DNA of 64,000 bases from Microbulbifer hainanensis (GCF_014904735.1 NZ_JACZCR010000029.1:20258-84257); one strand, 5' to 3'. Numbered from the stretch's first letter, positions 47,975-58,737 are shown. Made by a program: numbers and translations. Notes: generated by a model not told the origin, from the letters alone.

Positions 47975-48739
47975 ATGGATATTAATTTTCCCCTGATATT
48001 GCTGCTGCTGGTGGTGGTCACCGGCGGTGTCTGGCTCGTGGACAGCCTGTTTTTCGCCCGTCGCCGCAGGCTCGCCGGCGGTGAGAAAGCGGACCCGGTA
48101 CTGGTTGAATATTCCAAGTCCTTCTTCCCGGTACTGGCAATCGTTTTCATTCTGCGCTCGTTCCTGGTAGAGCCCTTCCAGATTCCGTCGCGCTCCATGG
48201 TGCCCACGTTGCAGGTTGGGGATTTTATCCTGGTGAATAAATTTGCCTATGGCCTGCACCTGCCGGTTTCCCGTGCCAAAATCGTGGATATCGGCGAGCC
48301 CAAACGCGGCGATGTGATGGTGTTCTTTCCGCCGCATATGAACGATACCTACTTCATCAAACGTGTCATCGGCCTGCCCGGCGACAAAATCGAAGTGAAG
48401 AACAACGTTCTTTACATCAACGGAAAGCGCGCGCCCCAGGAACTGATCCAGGCATTGCCGCCGAGTCGCCCGGAAGTGGAAGTGATGTGGGAGAATATAT
48501 ACGGGCGCCGCCACTTGATGGCCAAGCACGTGATTCCCAGCCGTTACAGCAACTACAGCACCACGGTGCCGGCGGGGCACTATTTCATGATGGGCGACAA
48601 CCGTGACAACAGCCTGGACAGCCGCGAATGGGGGTTCGTGCCCGAAAAAGATGTAGTGGGCAAGGCTTTCGCGATTTGGATGCACTGGGACAAACTGCTG
48701 AGTATTCCGACCTTCGATCGGGTTGGCAGTATCCAGTAA
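47975..48739 (+). CDS. lepB: Signal peptidase I
   Basis: Inner-membrane protease that removes signal peptides from exported proteins. Two membrane helices (about 5-25 and 48-65), then the periplasmic catalytic domain with nucleophile Ser74 (PSRSMVPTL) and general-base Lys129 (YFIKRVIGLPGD); GHYFMMGDNRDNSLDSR is the box E/D signature. 254 aa. ATG at 47975; a GTG at 47939 would add 12 residues. The lepA-lepB-DUF4845-rnc-era order is conserved. Confidence 0.96.
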   Translation: MDINFPLILLLLVVVTGGVWLVDSLFFARRRRLAGGEKADPVLVEYSKSFFPVLAIVFILRSFLVEPFQIPSRSMVPTLQVGDFILVNKFAYGLHLPVSRAKIVDIGEPKRGDVMVFFPPHMNDTYFIKRVIGLPGDKIEVKNNVLYINGKRAPQELIQALPPSRPEVEVMWENIYGRRHLMAKHVIPSRYSNYSTTVPAGHYFMMGDNRDNSLDSREWGFVPEKDVVGKAFAIWMHWDKLLSIPTFDRVGSIQ

Positions 48740-48785
48740 TTGGACTTTCGTAAGACAACGCACAATAACAATCGAGGGCAAACTG

Positions 48786-49226
48786 ATGGTTAGGCAAATG
48801 ACTTCCTCCCTGCGCGGGCAGCGCGGTATGAGTTACTGGAGCCTTATTTTTTATATCTGCGGTTTCGCATTGATTATCCTGTTCGCGTCAAAATTGGCGC
48901 CCGCATACGTGGACGCGATGGCAGTTGAAAGTGGTTTGAAGGATCTGGCTGAGAAAGACAACCTCCGGGATATGAGCCGCAGCGAGATAATTCGTGACCT
49001 GCAAAAATACTTCATGCTCAACAATGTTCGTGGCCAGCCGACCAAATCGGTTCAGGTTATCCGTGGCGCAGACGGTATGTTGGTTAGTATCAACTACGAA
49101 TTGCGTGAGCCATTGATCCAGAACATCGACGTCGTAATGAAATTTAACAAACAGCTCAATACCGCGAAGCCGGAACTTTGCTGTGAGCCGCTGGTAGACC
49201 TGGAGCAATTCCGCAAACGTGACTGA
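48786..49226 (+). CDS. DUF4845 membrane protein
   Basis: 146 aa with an N-terminal Arg/Ser-rich stretch, one membrane helix (about 17-37, [19 protein letters not shown]) and a short periplasmic domain with SAYAY-like [16 protein letters not shown]4845 genes typically sit between lepB and rnc in gammaproteobacteria, as here; function unknown. ATG at 48786 with GAGGG upstream. Overlaps rnc by 8 bases, so translation is coupled. Confidence 0.9.
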   Translation: MVRQMTSSLRGQRGMSYWSLIFYICGFALIILFASKLAPAYVDAMAVESGLKDLAEKDNLRDMSRSEIIRDLQKYFMLNNVRGQPTKSVQVIRGADGMLVSINYELREPLIQNIDVVMKFNKQLNTAKPELCCEPLVDLEQFRKRD

Positions 49227-49899
49227 CCTTTTACTGGAGCGCCTGTGCCAGCGGCTCGGCCACAGCTTTAACCGCGCTGACCTGCTGGAACTGGCGCTGA
49301 CCCATCGCTCACACGGCAGCCGCAACAACGAGCGGCTGGAATTCCTCGGTGATTCCATTCTCGGCTTCACCATCGGCGCGGCACTGTTTGAACAGTTTCC
49401 CCAGGGCCGTGAAGGCCAGTTGAGTCGTCTGCGCGCGCAGCTGGTCAGCGGTGAAACCCTGGCCAAGCTGGCGCGGGAAATGGAGCTGGGCGACTGCCTG
49501 CGCCTGGGTGAGGGCGAAATGAAAAGCGGCGGTTTTCGCCGGGCATCCATTCTCGCCGATGCGGTGGAAGCGCTGATAGGCGCCATCTACCTGGATGCAG
49601 GCCTGGAGAAAGCGCGTGAGCGCGTCCTCGCCTGGTTTGCATCGCGCCTGCAGAACCTGTCCCTGGAAACCGCCAAAGATCCCAAGACCCGGCTGCAGGA
49701 GTGGTTGCAGGCGCGACAGAAACCCCTGCCGGAATACCGGGTTGTGGATGTCGCCGGCGCCGAGCATGCGCAACAGTTTGTCGTCGAATGCAAGGTCAGC
49801 GGTCTCAATGCGCCGGTGCGTGGTGAGGCGGGAAGCCGTCGCGCGGCGGAGAAGATCGCGGCCACCGAAGCCTATAACCGCCTGACCGGGCAGGGCTGA
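49219..49899 (+). CDS. rnc: Ribonuclease III
   Basis: Double-strand RNase that processes rRNA precursors and many mRNAs. Catalytic domain (about 1-150) with [13 protein letters not shown] (Glu41, Asp45) and [16 protein letters not shown]; a C-terminal dsRNA-binding domain (about 155-225; [11 protein letters not shown]). 226 aa. GTG start at 49219 inside the end of the DUF4845 gene. era follows. Confidence 0.97.
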   Translation: MTDLLLERLCQRLGHSFNRADLLELALTHRSHGSRNNERLEFLGDSILGFTIGAALFEQFPQGREGQLSRLRAQLVSGETLAKLAREMELGDCLRLGEGEMKSGGFRRASILADAVEALIGAIYLDAGLEKARERVLAWFASRLQNLSLETAKDPKTRLQEWLQARQKPLPEYRVVDVAGAEHAQQFVVECKVSGLNAPVRGEAGSRRAAEKIAATEAYNRLTGQG

Positions 49900-50029
49900 T
49901 CCTACAATCTGTCAGTACCGGCGAAATGTCGCCGGGTGCTTGCCGCGCGAAACCGGCATTCGGCATTGCTGACATCCGAGTCGCTGTGGCAATGCCCGGA
50001 GCGAATCGCAACTATTTCGGAGAATTTTC

Positions 50030-50929
50030 TTGAGTGAACAACCCGCCCGCTGTGGATATGTCGCCATCGTCGGCCGCCCGAATGTGGGCAAGTCCACCCT
50101 GCTGAACCACCTGTTGGGGCAGAAACTGGCGATTACCTCGCGCAAGCCGCAGACCACCCGACACAACATGCTGGGTATCAAGACCGAGGGTGCCAACCAG
50201 ATTATTTTCGTGGATACGCCGGGTCTGCACGCAGACCAGGAAAAGGCGATCAATCGCTACATGAACCGCGCTGCCAGCAGTGCAGCGCGGGACGTCGATG
50301 TGGTGGTTTTTGTGGTCGAGCGCACCCGCTGGACGGAAGGCGATCAACTGGTGGCGGACAAGTTGCGCGGCCTGAAGTCACCGCTGGTGATTGCCGTCAA
50401 CAAAGTCGATCAGCTGGAAGACAAGGGCGATCTGCTGCCGCAACTGCAGGCGCTGGCGGAGCAGCATCCCAAGGCGGAAATCGTGCCCATCTCTGCGCTG
50501 CAGGGAATCAATCTCGATGCACTGGAAAAGGTGATCGTGGAGCACCTGCCGGAAGGAGAGCACTTTTTCCCCGATGACCAGATAACTGACCGCAGCTCGC
50601 GTTTCCTTGCTGCGGAAATCGTGCGGGAAAAGGTCATGCGCCAGCTGGGCGCAGAGATTCCCTATCAGGTGACTGTGGAAGTGGAGGAATTCGCCCAGGA
50701 CGGACCGATCCTGCATATCAGCGCGGCAATCCTGGTGGAGCGCTCCGGTCAGAAACGTATCCTCATCGGCAACAAGGGTGAGCGGATCAAGCAGATCGGC
50801 AGCCAGGCGCGCCAGGATATGGAGCGCCTGTTTGATAGTAAAGTCATGCTCAATCTGTGGGTGAAGGTGAAGTCCGGCTGGTCGGATGATGAGCGGGCTC
50901 TGCGCAGTCTCGGATACCGCGACGATTAA
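50030..50929 (+). CDS. era: GTPase Era
   Basis: Essential GTPase that binds the 3' end of 16S rRNA during 30S maturation. G1 [13 protein letters not shown]3 DTPGLHA and G4 NKVDQL are intact; the C-terminal KH domain (about 200-295) has [19 protein letters not shown]. 299 aa. The start is TTG at 50030 with CGGAGA 6 bases upstream; no ATG is available before the conserved region. Follows rnc as usual. Confidence 0.97.
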   Translation: MSEQPARCGYVAIVGRPNVGKSTLLNHLLGQKLAITSRKPQTTRHNMLGIKTEGANQIIFVDTPGLHADQEKAINRYMNRAASSAARDVDVVVFVVERTRWTEGDQLVADKLRGLKSPLVIAVNKVDQLEDKGDLLPQLQALAEQHPKAEIVPISALQGINLDALEKVIVEHLPEGEHFFPDDQITDRSSRFLAAEIVREKVMRQLGAEIPYQVTVEVEEFAQDGPILHISAAILVERSGQKRILIGNKGERIKQIGSQARQDMERLFDSKVMLNLWVKVKSGWSDDERALRSLGYRDD

Positions 50930-50962
50930 GTCTTTCGGGCTCGGTTTATGGTGGGACAAGGG

Positions 50963-51358
50963 ATGAAGCAGCGGCGGGCACAATGCAGTTGCGGACAGCT
51001 GAACCTGACGACAAGTGGTGAGCCCGTGCGTGTATCCATTTGTCATTGTCAGGCCTGTCAGCGTCGCACCGGCAGCGTCGCCGGTGTGCAGGCGCGCTTT
51101 CCGCTGGATCGGGTTCAAATCGAAGGCACGAGCAGTGAGTATGTGCGCACGGCAGAAAGTGGCAATAAGATTTCCCTGCATTTCTGTCCGCACTGCGGTT
51201 CCACGGTTTATCTGCAGTTGGATATTGAACCGGAGCTGATCGGCGTGCCGGTGGGCGCTTTCGCCGACCCGGATTTTCCCGCGCCGACCGCCTCCATTTA
51301 CGAAGAACACCGCCATCCATGGCTACCTCTGCCAGAAGATATCGAACATTGGCACTGA
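50963..51358 (+). CDS. GFA-family zinc-binding protein
   Basis: 131 aa protein with the CENP-V/GFA fold: cysteines in CSCGQL, CHCQACQRRTGS and FCPHCGSTVY form zinc sites. Named after glutathione-dependent formaldehyde-activating enzyme, but most members' reactions are unknown. Two starts are possible, ATG 50948 and ATG 50963; MKQRRAQCSCG at 50963 matches the family better. Inserted between era and recO, normally neighbours, so likely a later insertion. Confidence 0.88.
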   Translation: MKQRRAQCSCGQLNLTTSGEPVRVSICHCQACQRRTGSVAGVQARFPLDRVQIEGTSSEYVRTAESGNKISLHFCPHCGSTVYLQLDIEPELIGVPVGAFADPDFPAPTASIYEEHRHPWLPLPEDIEHWH

Positions 51359-51428
51359 GCCCGTTGCGGTCGTGTTCCGTGAGCGGTGATAATCCCGTTG
51401 AGCCTTATTTGACGCTGTCATCCTGACT

Positions 51429-52190
51429 ATGACACAACCGCAAACTCCGCTGCAGCCCGCCTTTATCCTGCATTCGCGCCCCTTTCGCGATTCCAGCCTG
51501 ATTCTGGAGTTGCTGACGCCGGAGTTCGGTCGGATCGGTTGCGTAGCGCGGGGAGCGCGGCGCGACAAGCAGCGGCGTCAGCAATCTCTGCAGCCCTTTG
51601 CCCCATTACTGGTCACGTTGATGGGGCGCGGCGACCTGAAAACACTCGGACCGGTGGAAAGTGCCGGCACCGCCCTGTGGTTGCGAGGCCGCGCTGTTTA
51701 CGCGGGCCTTTACGCCAATGAATTACTGGTGCGCCTGTTGGCCGCCGGCGAAGCCCAGTACCGTCTATTTGTGCATTACCAGGTGTTGCTTGAGTCGCTG
51801 GCGGCACTGGATGGCGGCAGCGCAGAGCAGCTGGAAGCGCCGTTGCGTCGCTTTGAATTGCAGCTGCTGAGTGAGCTCGGGAGTTGCCCGCAGTTGAATT
51901 ACTGTGCCCACAGCCAGGCTCCGGTGACCGCTTCAGCCAGCTACCGGTTGGAAAATGAATTCGGCTTTGTGCCGGTGTTGCGTACGGGGGGCGAGCGACC
52001 GTCGGCGGGGGAGTTTTCCGGTGCCGATCTGCTGGCCTTGGAGTGTGCGGTGGAGAGTGGTGAATTCGCACCGGCGCTGCTGGCGCCGGCCAAGCGGTTG
52101 ACCCGATTGTTGCTGGCACCGCTGCTCGGCGACAGGCCGTTGCAGAGCCGGGAATTGTTCAGACAGGTATATTCAAATAATGATCGTTAG
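51429..52190 (+). CDS. recO: DNA repair protein RecO
   Basis: Helps RecR load RecA at SSB-coated gaps. 253 aa with an N-terminal OB fold (about 8-85; AFILHSRPFRDSSLILELLT, GRIGCVARGARR) and a C-terminal helical domain. ATG at 51429. Its last 11 bases overlap acpS, which replaces the usual pdxJ-acpS continuation. Confidence 0.93.
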   Translation: MTQPQTPLQPAFILHSRPFRDSSLILELLTPEFGRIGCVARGARRDKQRRQQSLQPFAPLLVTLMGRGDLKTLGPVESAGTALWLRGRAVYAGLYANELLVRLLAAGEAQYRLFVHYQVLLESLAALDGGSAEQLEAPLRRFELQLLSELGSCPQLNYCAHSQAPVTASASYRLENEFGFVPVLRTGGERPSAGEFSGADLLALECAVESGEFAPALLAPAKRLTRLLLAPLLGDRPLQSRELFRQVYSNNDR

Positions 52191-52566
52191 TATCGGCACG
52201 GATATCTGCAGTTATACCCGCATCGAGGCGGCCTGGCGCCGCTTCGGTGATCGCTTTGTCGAGCGCGTACTGTGCGCCGGGGAGAGGGAGGCGCTCGGCG
52301 TGCTCGCCATCCCCAATCGCGCCGCCTATCTGTGTAAGCGGTTCGCCGCCAAGGAGGCTCTGGGCAAGGCGCTGGGCACCGGTATTGGAGCGGGTATTTC
52401 CTGGCAGGATATCGAAGTGCGCCGCCGACCGGGGCAGGGCCCGCAAGTGCTGTTGTCCGGCGGGGCCCAATTGCGCGCTGAGCAGCTGGGTGTCGAGCGA
52501 ATTCACCTGTCCCTTTCCGATGAAAAAGATTTTGCCCTGGCATTCGTGATTTTTGAGGGCGCGTGA
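52180..52566 (+). CDS. acpS: Holo-ACP synthase AcpS
   Basis: Transfers phosphopantetheine from CoA to apo-acyl-carrier protein. Metal/CoA ligands Asp8 (GTDICSYTRIE) and Glu59 in RFAAKEALGKALGTGI are intact. 128 aa. ATG at 52180 lies within recO. Usually pdxJ sits between recO and acpS; here it is missing. Confidence 0.93.
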   Translation: MIVSIGTDICSYTRIEAAWRRFGDRFVERVLCAGEREALGVLAIPNRAAYLCKRFAAKEALGKALGTGIGAGISWQDIEVRRRPGQGPQVLLSGGAQLRAEQLGVERIHLSLSDEKDFALAFVIFEGA

Positions 52567-52579
52567 AAACTCGCGGGAC

Positions 52580-55423
52580 TCAATGCGTCGCCGCCGTCTC
52601 CGTCTCTTTCTCCAGCCCGAACAGGGCATCCAGGTTCTGTTCCGATGCCCATTCACGCAGCGCGCGAATTTCGCGAGCCGTATTGTCCACCAGCTTCTGA
52701 TTGATGGTTGCCTCGTCGTTTTCCTGTAGGGGCCGCAGGTGCTCCTGCAGCTGCCCTGTCGTCTCGCGCAATCGCGGTACGCCACAGTAGCAGCAGCCCC
52801 CGTGCATCCGGTGTACGAGTTCAAACAAACCCTTGATATCGCCGAGTTTGCTCAAGCGGTGTAATTCCTGTTCGTCGGAAATCAGTCCCTTGATCAGCAT
52901 CTGCAACATATCCCGAGCCAATTTGGCATCATTGTTACTGAGGCTCAGGCTCTCGCCGATATCGACGAGGCGCGGTCCCCGGGCTTCCCCGCTGCGCGGT
53001 ACCACCGGGGCCAGGATTTTCATCCAGCGCTTGATCATATTGCTGAGCTGGGCCTCGCTGACCGGTTTGCTCAGATAGTCGTCCAGTCCCGCAGAGAGCA
53101 GGCGCGCTTTTTCCTCCGCGCCGGCGTGGGCGGTCAGGGCGATAATAGGGATTCGTCGGCCGCTTTCCTCGGCACGGATACAGCGGGTCGCTTCAATACC
53201 ATCCATACCCGGCATCTGAATATCCATGAAAATCATGTCGAAGGCGTGTTCGCGCCACAACTGCAGCGCTTCCTCGCCGCTCGAGGCGACGGTGGCGTCA
53301 ATGCCCTGTGCACGCAGCAGTTCACTCACCAGCAAACGGTTGGCCTGATGATCGTCCACGGCCAGAACACGGGGCGTGGATGACCAGGGCAGGGCGGGAT
53401 GGGTGCCCGTTGGGCGCTGGTTCTGTTGCTGCGGCGCGGCGCGGCGCAGTGCGCGCAGGAGACCGTCGCGACTGATCGGTTTGGCGAGGAAAGTGATCAC
53501 CCGGGTGCGCAACTGTTCGTAGCAGCGACGCAGTTCCACCGGTGAGCCCTGAACAATCACGCGGCACTGATAGGTATCCACCAGTTGCTGTACTGTGCCG
53601 ATAAACTGGTCGAAGTCGCCATCGGCGATAGCGGTATCGATGATGACCGCGTCCGGTAGCGAGTCGTGGCGCCACATCTGCTCCACGGCAGGTTGCAAGG
53701 TGGATGTATCCGTGAGTTCTATCGGTTCCACCTGCCAGTATTTGAGCAGTTGCGCTACCTGCATGCGGGTCATGCGATTGGGGTCGGCGATCAGCAGGCG
53801 ACACCCGGGGAAGCGCTCCGGAACCGGTACCGAGCGGTTGCGCTCGAGCAGAAGTGGCAGGTGAACCCAGAAAGTGGAACCGCCGCCGGCGGCTTCGTCG
53901 ATGCCGATACTGCCACCCATGCGCTCGATCAGGCTGCGGGCAATGGCCAGTCCCAGGTCATTGCTGCTGATCTGGTGATTCTGGTGCTCGGCATCGCTCT
54001 CGAGCAGCTGTCGCAGTTCTCGCCGCGCCTGTTTATCCATCCGGTTGCCGAGGTCGGTGACACTGATGCGGATCAGCAGCTCGGAATCCTTACCACTCTG
54101 CACGCTCATGCGTACCGGGATATTGCCATCCGCGGAACTGCGTACCGCATTGCCCACCAGATTGGTGAGAATCTGCTTGATCCGCAGCGGATCGCCGACC
54201 AGGGTGCTCGGTAGCTGGGTATCGATCAGCGGCACCAGCTCCAGGCGGTGCTCGTAGGCAAAGGGGGCGAGGATCTGCAGTGTTTCTTCCAGTAGCTGGC
54301 CCAGGTTCATGGGGATGTGGTCCAGCACCAGGTTGCCGGACTCGATCCGCGAAAAATCCATGATGTCGTTGATGGTCGTCAGCAGGTTTTCCGAGGAGCG
54401 CAGTATCGTCTGCAGGTAGTCCTGCTGCAGTTCATCGAGCTCGGTTTTCAGCAGTAGGTTGGTAAAGCCGATGATGCCGTTCAGGGGCGTGCGAATTTCG
54501 TGGCTGGTGTTGGCGAGGAAATTGGATTTGACCCGGCTCGCTTCCAGGGCTTTCTTCCGCGCCAGATCCAGCTCGATATTCTGCTCTTCCATGCTGTCGA
54601 GCGACTGGTGCAGGTCCTCCATCGATTGCAGGAGGTTGGCCTTGTATTCCTGCTGGTAACTGGCGAGGTTTTCCGCGGCCTCGTTGATCTTCCGCGCGAG
54701 CCGGTTCAACTCGCGGTTTTCCGTATAAACGGCCCGCGTATCGAACCGCCCGTTTCCGAGGGCGGCAATCTTGTCGCCGAGGCGCGCGAGATTACGACCG
54801 AATTGTTCAGACAGATATACAGACCATACCAGTGCGGCCAGGGTACAGATAATCATCGCCAGCAACCCGACGAGCACCACCTGGTAAGTCCCGATGATGA
54901 AATAAGGGCGATGCATCTCGACCGTGATCCAGCAGTGGATCGGTAAGTCCCTGATCGGGTGTAATACCTGCAGACTGCCGTCCTTTTCAAAAATGAGCGT
55001 ATCCTTGCCGCGCAGGAAATCGGCGGTGACCGACACGCGCGGCCGCGGCCCTACGCCGGCGAGCGTGCGCAGCCCGGTGGCTGGATCCAGATCCGGTCCC
55101 TCGGTCGAGTAGAGCTGCACCGAGCGCACCATGTCCTTTTCCAACATCAAGGTCAGCAGGCTCTGGTGCAGCCACTCGCTGCGCACCTCGTAGGGCTGGT
55201 CGCCACTGAGCTTGATCAGCTCGGCCAGTTGTTCCGCACTGGCCCGGCCGTGCGACAGCAGTAGCTGACGCCGGTCATTCATCTGCTGCAGGGTAAAGAC
55301 CACGGCCAGCACCAGCGCCAGCACCAGCGCCGGCGCAAGGGTAAAGCGGAACAGGATCGCGCGGAGAGATCGCAGGCGGGGCGGCGAATCCGATGCCGAC
55401 TCTGGAGACTGGGATACGGCCAT
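52580..55423 (-). CDS. barA: Hybrid sensor histidine kinase, BarA/GacS family
   Basis: Membrane kinase (947 aa) that in relatives phosphorylates UvrY/GacA to control CsrA-binding small RNAs. Two membrane helices (about 22-46 and 175-200) flank a periplasmic domain; then HAMP (about 200-255), HisKA with His308 ([10 protein letters not shown]), HATPase (about 405-520), a degenerate receiver (about 545-660), a canonical receiver with Asp734 ([10 protein letters not shown]) and an HPt domain with His871 (VHRMHGG). The ATPase boxes are altered: G1 is DLGNR rather than DxGxG, and G2 is SNDLGL rather than GTGLGL. Confidence 0.92.
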   Translation of the reverse strand: MAVSQSPESASDSPPRLRSLRAILFRFTLAPALVLALVLAVVFTLQQMNDRRQLLLSHGRASAEQLAELIKLSGDQPYEVRSEWLHQSLLTLMLEKDMVRSVQLYSTEGPDLDPATGLRTLAGVGPRPRVSVTADFLRGKDTLIFEKDGSLQVLHPIRDLPIHCWITVEMHRPYFIIGTYQVVLVGLLAMIICTLAALVWSVYLSEQFGRNLARLGDKIAALGNGRFDTRAVYTENRELNRLARKINEAAENLASYQQEYKANLLQSMEDLHQSLDSMEEQNIELDLARKKALEASRVKSNFLANTSHEIRTPLNGIIGFTNLLLKTELDELQQDYLQTILRSSENLLTTINDIMDFSRIESGNLVLDHIPMNLGQLLEETLQILAPFAYEHRLELVPLIDTQLPSTLVGDPLRIKQILTNLVGNAVRSSADGNIPVRMSVQSGKDSELLIRISVTDLGNRMDKQARRELRQLLESDAEHQNHQISSNDLGLAIARSLIERMGGSIGIDEAAGGGSTFWVHLPLLLERNRSVPVPERFPGCRLLIADPNRMTRMQVAQLLKYWQVEPIELTDTSTLQPAVEQMWRHDSLPDAVIIDTAIADGDFDQFIGTVQQLVDTYQCRVIVQGSPVELRRCYEQLRTRVITFLAKPISRDGLLRALRRAAPQQQNQRPTGTHPALPWSSTPRVLAVDDHQANRLLVSELLRAQGIDATVASSGEEALQLWREHAFDMIFMDIQMPGMDGIEATRCIRAEESGRRIPIIALTAHAGAEEKARLLSAGLDDYLSKPVSEAQLSNMIKRWMKILAPVVPRSGEARGPRLVDIGESLSLSNNDAKLARDMLQMLIKGLISDEQELHRLSKLGDIKGLFELVHRMHGGCCYCGVPRLRETTGQLQEHLRPLQENDEATINQKLVDNTAREIRALREWASEQNLDALFGLEKETETAATH

Positions 55424-55515
55424 AGGCGGAAGGTCTTATTCGACAGTGCTATTTTTGTCCGATTCTACTCCTCTCGGCAGCATATGCCACTAACCAATGG
55501 GAATATCGCCGAAGG

Positions 55516-55544
55516 TTCGCAGGGGGCTGTGCGGAGGTTAGAAT
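55516..55544 (+). promoter_or_regulatory. Candidate cysM promoter
   Basis: TTCGCA (55516-55521), a 17-base spacer and TAGAAT (55539-55544), then a GC-rich discriminator (GGCGCACC). Overlaps the ATG at 55543 that opens the longer frame, which argues against that start. Confidence 0.4.
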
Positions 55545-55578
55545 GGCGCACCGATTTTTGTCACGATTTGGATCTGTT

Positions 55579-56472
55579 ATGGAATACCCCACGATTGCCG
55601 ACTGTGTGGGCAATACCCCGCTGGTGCGCCTGCAGCGCCTCGGCGGAGAGACCAGCAATACGATTCTGCTCAAGCTGGAGGGGAATAATCCGGCCGGTTC
55701 GGTCAAGGATCGCCCGGCTCTGTCGATGATCGGGCGCGCCGAGGCCCGCGGCCAGATAGCGCCGGGTGACACGTTGATAGAGGCCACCAGTGGCAATACC
55801 GGTATCGCCCTGGCGATGGCCGCGGCGATCAAGGGCTACCGCATGATCCTGATCATGCCTGAGAGCGCCACCGACGAGCGCAAGGCCGCTATGACCGCCT
55901 ATGGTGCGGAACTGATCCTCGTCAGTGCCGAGCAGGGCATGGAAGGGGCGCGGGACCTGGCATTGCAAATGCAAGCGGAAGGTCGTGGGCTGGTGCTGGA
56001 TCAGTTCGCTAACGGCGACAATCCGCGGGCGCATTTCGAGGGCACCGGCCCCGAAATCTGGCGCCAGACCGGTGGTGAAATCACCCATTTCGTGTCATCC
56101 ATGGGTACAACCGGCACCATTATGGGCTGTGGCCGCTACCTGAAGTCACAGAACCCGGCAGTCCAAATTGTCGGCCTGCAGCCGACCGAGGGATCCAGCA
56201 TCCCGGGGATTCGCCGCTGGCCCCAGGCCTATCTTCCGAGTATTTTCGTGCCCGAAGAGGTGGATCGGGTCATCGATATGGATCAGAGTGAGGCCGAAGA
56301 GACGGCCCGCCGGCTGGCGCGGGAGGAAGGCATTTTCTGCGGTGTATCCTCCGGTGGCGCCGTGGCCGGCGCGCTGCGCCTGTCCGCCGAAGTGGAGAAC
56401 GCCACGATTGTCGCAATCATCTGTGATCGCGGCGACCGCTACCTGTCCTCCGGGCTGTTCAACCAACAATAA
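55579..56472 (+). CDS. cysM: Cysteine synthase B
   Basis: PLP enzyme that makes cysteine (or S-sulfocysteine from thiosulfate) from O-acetylserine. The PLP lysine is in NPAGSVKDRPALSM and the phosphate-binding loop is EATSGNTGIALAMAA. 297 aa from ATG 55579 (MEYPTIADCVGNTPLVRLQ matches family N termini). ATG 55543 has a GGAGG site 5 bases upstream, but it lies inside a -10-like box and adds 12 unconserved residues. Divergent from barA; relA follows 18 bases after its stop. Confidence 0.94.
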   Translation: MEYPTIADCVGNTPLVRLQRLGGETSNTILLKLEGNNPAGSVKDRPALSMIGRAEARGQIAPGDTLIEATSGNTGIALAMAAAIKGYRMILIMPESATDERKAAMTAYGAELILVSAEQGMEGARDLALQMQAEGRGLVLDQFANGDNPRAHFEGTGPEIWRQTGGEITHFVSSMGTTGTIMGCGRYLKSQNPAVQIVGLQPTEGSSIPGIRRWPQAYLPSIFVPEEVDRVIDMDQSEAEETARRLAREEGIFCGVSSGGAVAGALRLSAEVENATIVAIICDRGDRYLSSGLFNQQ

Positions 56473-56490
56473 AAGCGCTCAGAAAACGCG

Positions 56491-58737
56491 ATGGTACAAG
56501 TCAGAAAACATCACTCTGTCGGCCCGGATGGCGAACTGGATTTTGAATCCTGGCTTCGCCATATCCAGACGCTCGCGAATCTTGATGGTGGGGCGCTGGT
56601 AACCCTGCGCCGCGCCGCCGAGATGAGTGCTGAGGCAGAGAAGCAGGCCATCGCCGCGGAAAATATCTGGGCGGAGGGCGCCAGCAGTTTCGCCACCGGG
56701 CTGGAAATGGCCGAAATCCTCGGCGACCTGCAGATCGATAGCGATGCCCTGTGTGCCGCAGTGCTCTACCGTGCGGTGCGGGAAAAGCGCCTGCCCCTGA
56801 AAACTGTCGAGGACGAGTTTGGCAAAAAGATCGCCAAATTGATCCGCGGCGTGCTGCGCATGGCGGCAATTCGCAGCCGCACAGCCGATACCGGCGAGGA
56901 AAATGCCAGCGGCGCGGTGGAGGAGCACTCGGAAAATATCCGCCGGATGCTGGTAGCGCTGGTAGACGACGTGCGCGTGGCACTGATCAAACTCGCCGAG
57001 CGCACCTGCGCAATCCGCGCAGCCAAGAATGCCGAACCGGCCAAGCGCCGACGTGTAGCGCGGGAGGTGGCCGATGTCTATGCACCGCTCGCGCATCGAC
57101 TGGGTATCGGTCATATCAAGTGGGAATTGGAAGACCTCTCATTCCGCTATCTCGAGCCCAGCGACTACAAACAGATCGCCCGGCTGCTGGATGAAAAGCG
57201 CCTGGCGCGGCAGAGCTATATCGATGAGGTGCTGGAGCTACTGCGCGGAGAACTGCAGCGCGCCGATATCGAAGGTGATGTCTACGGGCGGGCGAAGCAC
57301 ATCTACAGTATCTGGCGCAAAATGCGCCGCAAAAATATCGGATTCTCCCAAGTATATGATATCCGCGCGGTGCGTATTCTCGTGCCCACCGTGCGCGATT
57401 GCTACGCAGTGCTCGGAATCGTGCACAACCTGTGGCGCAATATCCCCAACGAGTTCGACGATTACATCGCCTCGCCCAAGGAAAACGGCTATCGCTCACT
57501 GCACACCGCAGTGATCGGCCCCGAACGCAAGGTACTGGAAGTACAGATCCGCACTTTCGCCATGCACGAAGAGGCGGAGTACGGCGTTTGCGCGCACTGG
57601 CGCTACAAGGGCACTGACCAGAAATCCGATGGCCAGGACAGTTACGAGCAGAAAATATCCTGGTTGCGGCAAGTACTCGACTGGCATGAAGAGGTCGGCG
57701 GCAACCCGCTGCAGGACGATCTGCAGTCGAGTGATGTGGATACCCGGATCTATGTGTTCACGCCCGATGGGCACGTTGTGGATCTTCCGCGCGGCGCCAC
57801 GCCACTGGATTTTGCCTACCGGATCCATACGGAAATCGGGCATCGCTGTCGCGGCGCCAAAGTCGATGGGCGTATCGTGCCGCTGAACCACGAACTGCAG
57901 ACCGCCAACCAGGTGGAAATTCTGACCGGCAAGCGTGAGGCCCCGAGTCGCGACTGGCTCTCCGCCGGCATGGGGTATATCACCACCTCGCGCGCCCGCG
58001 CCAAGATCATTCACTGGTTCAAGCAGCAGGCCCGCGACCAGAATATCGCTGACGGCCGCAGTATTCTCGACGGTGAATTCAAACAGTTGGCGCTGATCGA
58101 TTTCGATTTTGAAAAGCTGGCGACCAAATTGAACATGCACAGCCTGGATGACCTCTATGCCGCGGTTGGCGCAGGCGATATTGGTGTGGGGCAGGTACTC
58201 AATGCCGCCCAGCGTATGGTCAAGGTGGACCGTGTGGAGCCGGTGCCATCACTCACTGCGTCGGTGGCCCGCGGCGAGGGCAAGGCCGATGTCTATATCG
58301 ACGGCGTCGGCAATCTGATGACCCACATCGCCCGCTGCTGTAATCCGCTACCCGGTGACGACATCATGGGCTATATCACCCTGGGGCGCGGCGTGTCCAT
58401 TCACCGTAAAGACTGCGCCAATATGCTGCGTATGCAGGCGGAAGAACACGAACGGGTGCTGAAAGTGGAGTGGGCGGAAAAGCCCAAGGAACTCTACGCA
58501 GTGGAGATCATGATCGAGGCTTACGACCGCCACGGCCTGCTGCGTGACATTACGACAATGCTCGACAGTCAGCGCATCAATATCACGGCAATGCAGACCA
58601 ATTCGAATAAACACAAGCACACGGTGGAAATGGTTCTGACGGCCGAAGTACACAGTTTCGAGGAGCTCAGCCGGGTGCTCCACCGTATCAATCAGCTGCC
58701 CAACGTGGCTTCGGCCAAACGGCGGATATTGCACTGA
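56491..58737 (+). CDS. relA: (p)ppGpp synthetase I RelA
   Basis: Ribosome-associated alarmone synthetase of the stringent response. The N-terminal HD region is degenerate (FATGLEMAEIL replaces the HD pair), so it lacks hydrolase. The synthetase has EFDDYIASPKENGYRSLHT with Glu321-Asp323, the monofunctional RelA signature (SpoT has RFKDYIA). TGS (about 405-465), helical/zinc-finger and ACT (about 670-748) domains follow. 748 aa. Downstream of cysM and followed by mazG; E. coli has relA-mazEF-mazG. Confidence 0.97.
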   Translation: MVQVRKHHSVGPDGELDFESWLRHIQTLANLDGGALVTLRRAAEMSAEAEKQAIAAENIWAEGASSFATGLEMAEILGDLQIDSDALCAAVLYRAVREKRLPLKTVEDEFGKKIAKLIRGVLRMAAIRSRTADTGEENASGAVEEHSENIRRMLVALVDDVRVALIKLAERTCAIRAAKNAEPAKRRRVAREVADVYAPLAHRLGIGHIKWELEDLSFRYLEPSDYKQIARLLDEKRLARQSYIDEVLELLRGELQRADIEGDVYGRAKHIYSIWRKMRRKNIGFSQVYDIRAVRILVPTVRDCYAVLGIVHNLWRNIPNEFDDYIASPKENGYRSLHTAVIGPERKVLEVQIRTFAMHEEAEYGVCAHWRYKGTDQKSDGQDSYEQKISWLRQVLDWHEEVGGNPLQDDLQSSDVDTRIYVFTPDGHVVDLPRGATPLDFAYRIHTEIGHRCRGAKVDGRIVPLNHELQTANQVEILTGKREAPSRDWLSAGMGYITTSRARAKIIHWFKQQARDQNIADGRSILDGEFKQLALIDFDFEKLATKLNMHSLDDLYAAVGAGDIGVGQVLNAAQRMVKVDRVEPVPSLTASVARGEGKADVYIDGVGNLMTHIARCCNPLPGDDIMGYITLGRGVSIHRKDCANMLRMQAEEHERVLKVEWAEKPKELYAVEIMIEAYDRHGLLRDITTMLDSQRINITAMQTNSNKHKHTVEMVLTAEVHSFEELSRVLHRINQLPNVASAKRRILH

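Noticed and set aside
55543..55578. Upstream ATG with a strong GGAGG for cysM
   Set aside because: The added 12 residues are not conserved and the ATG overlaps a TAGAAT -10 box; the ATG at 55579 matches the family start. Still possible.
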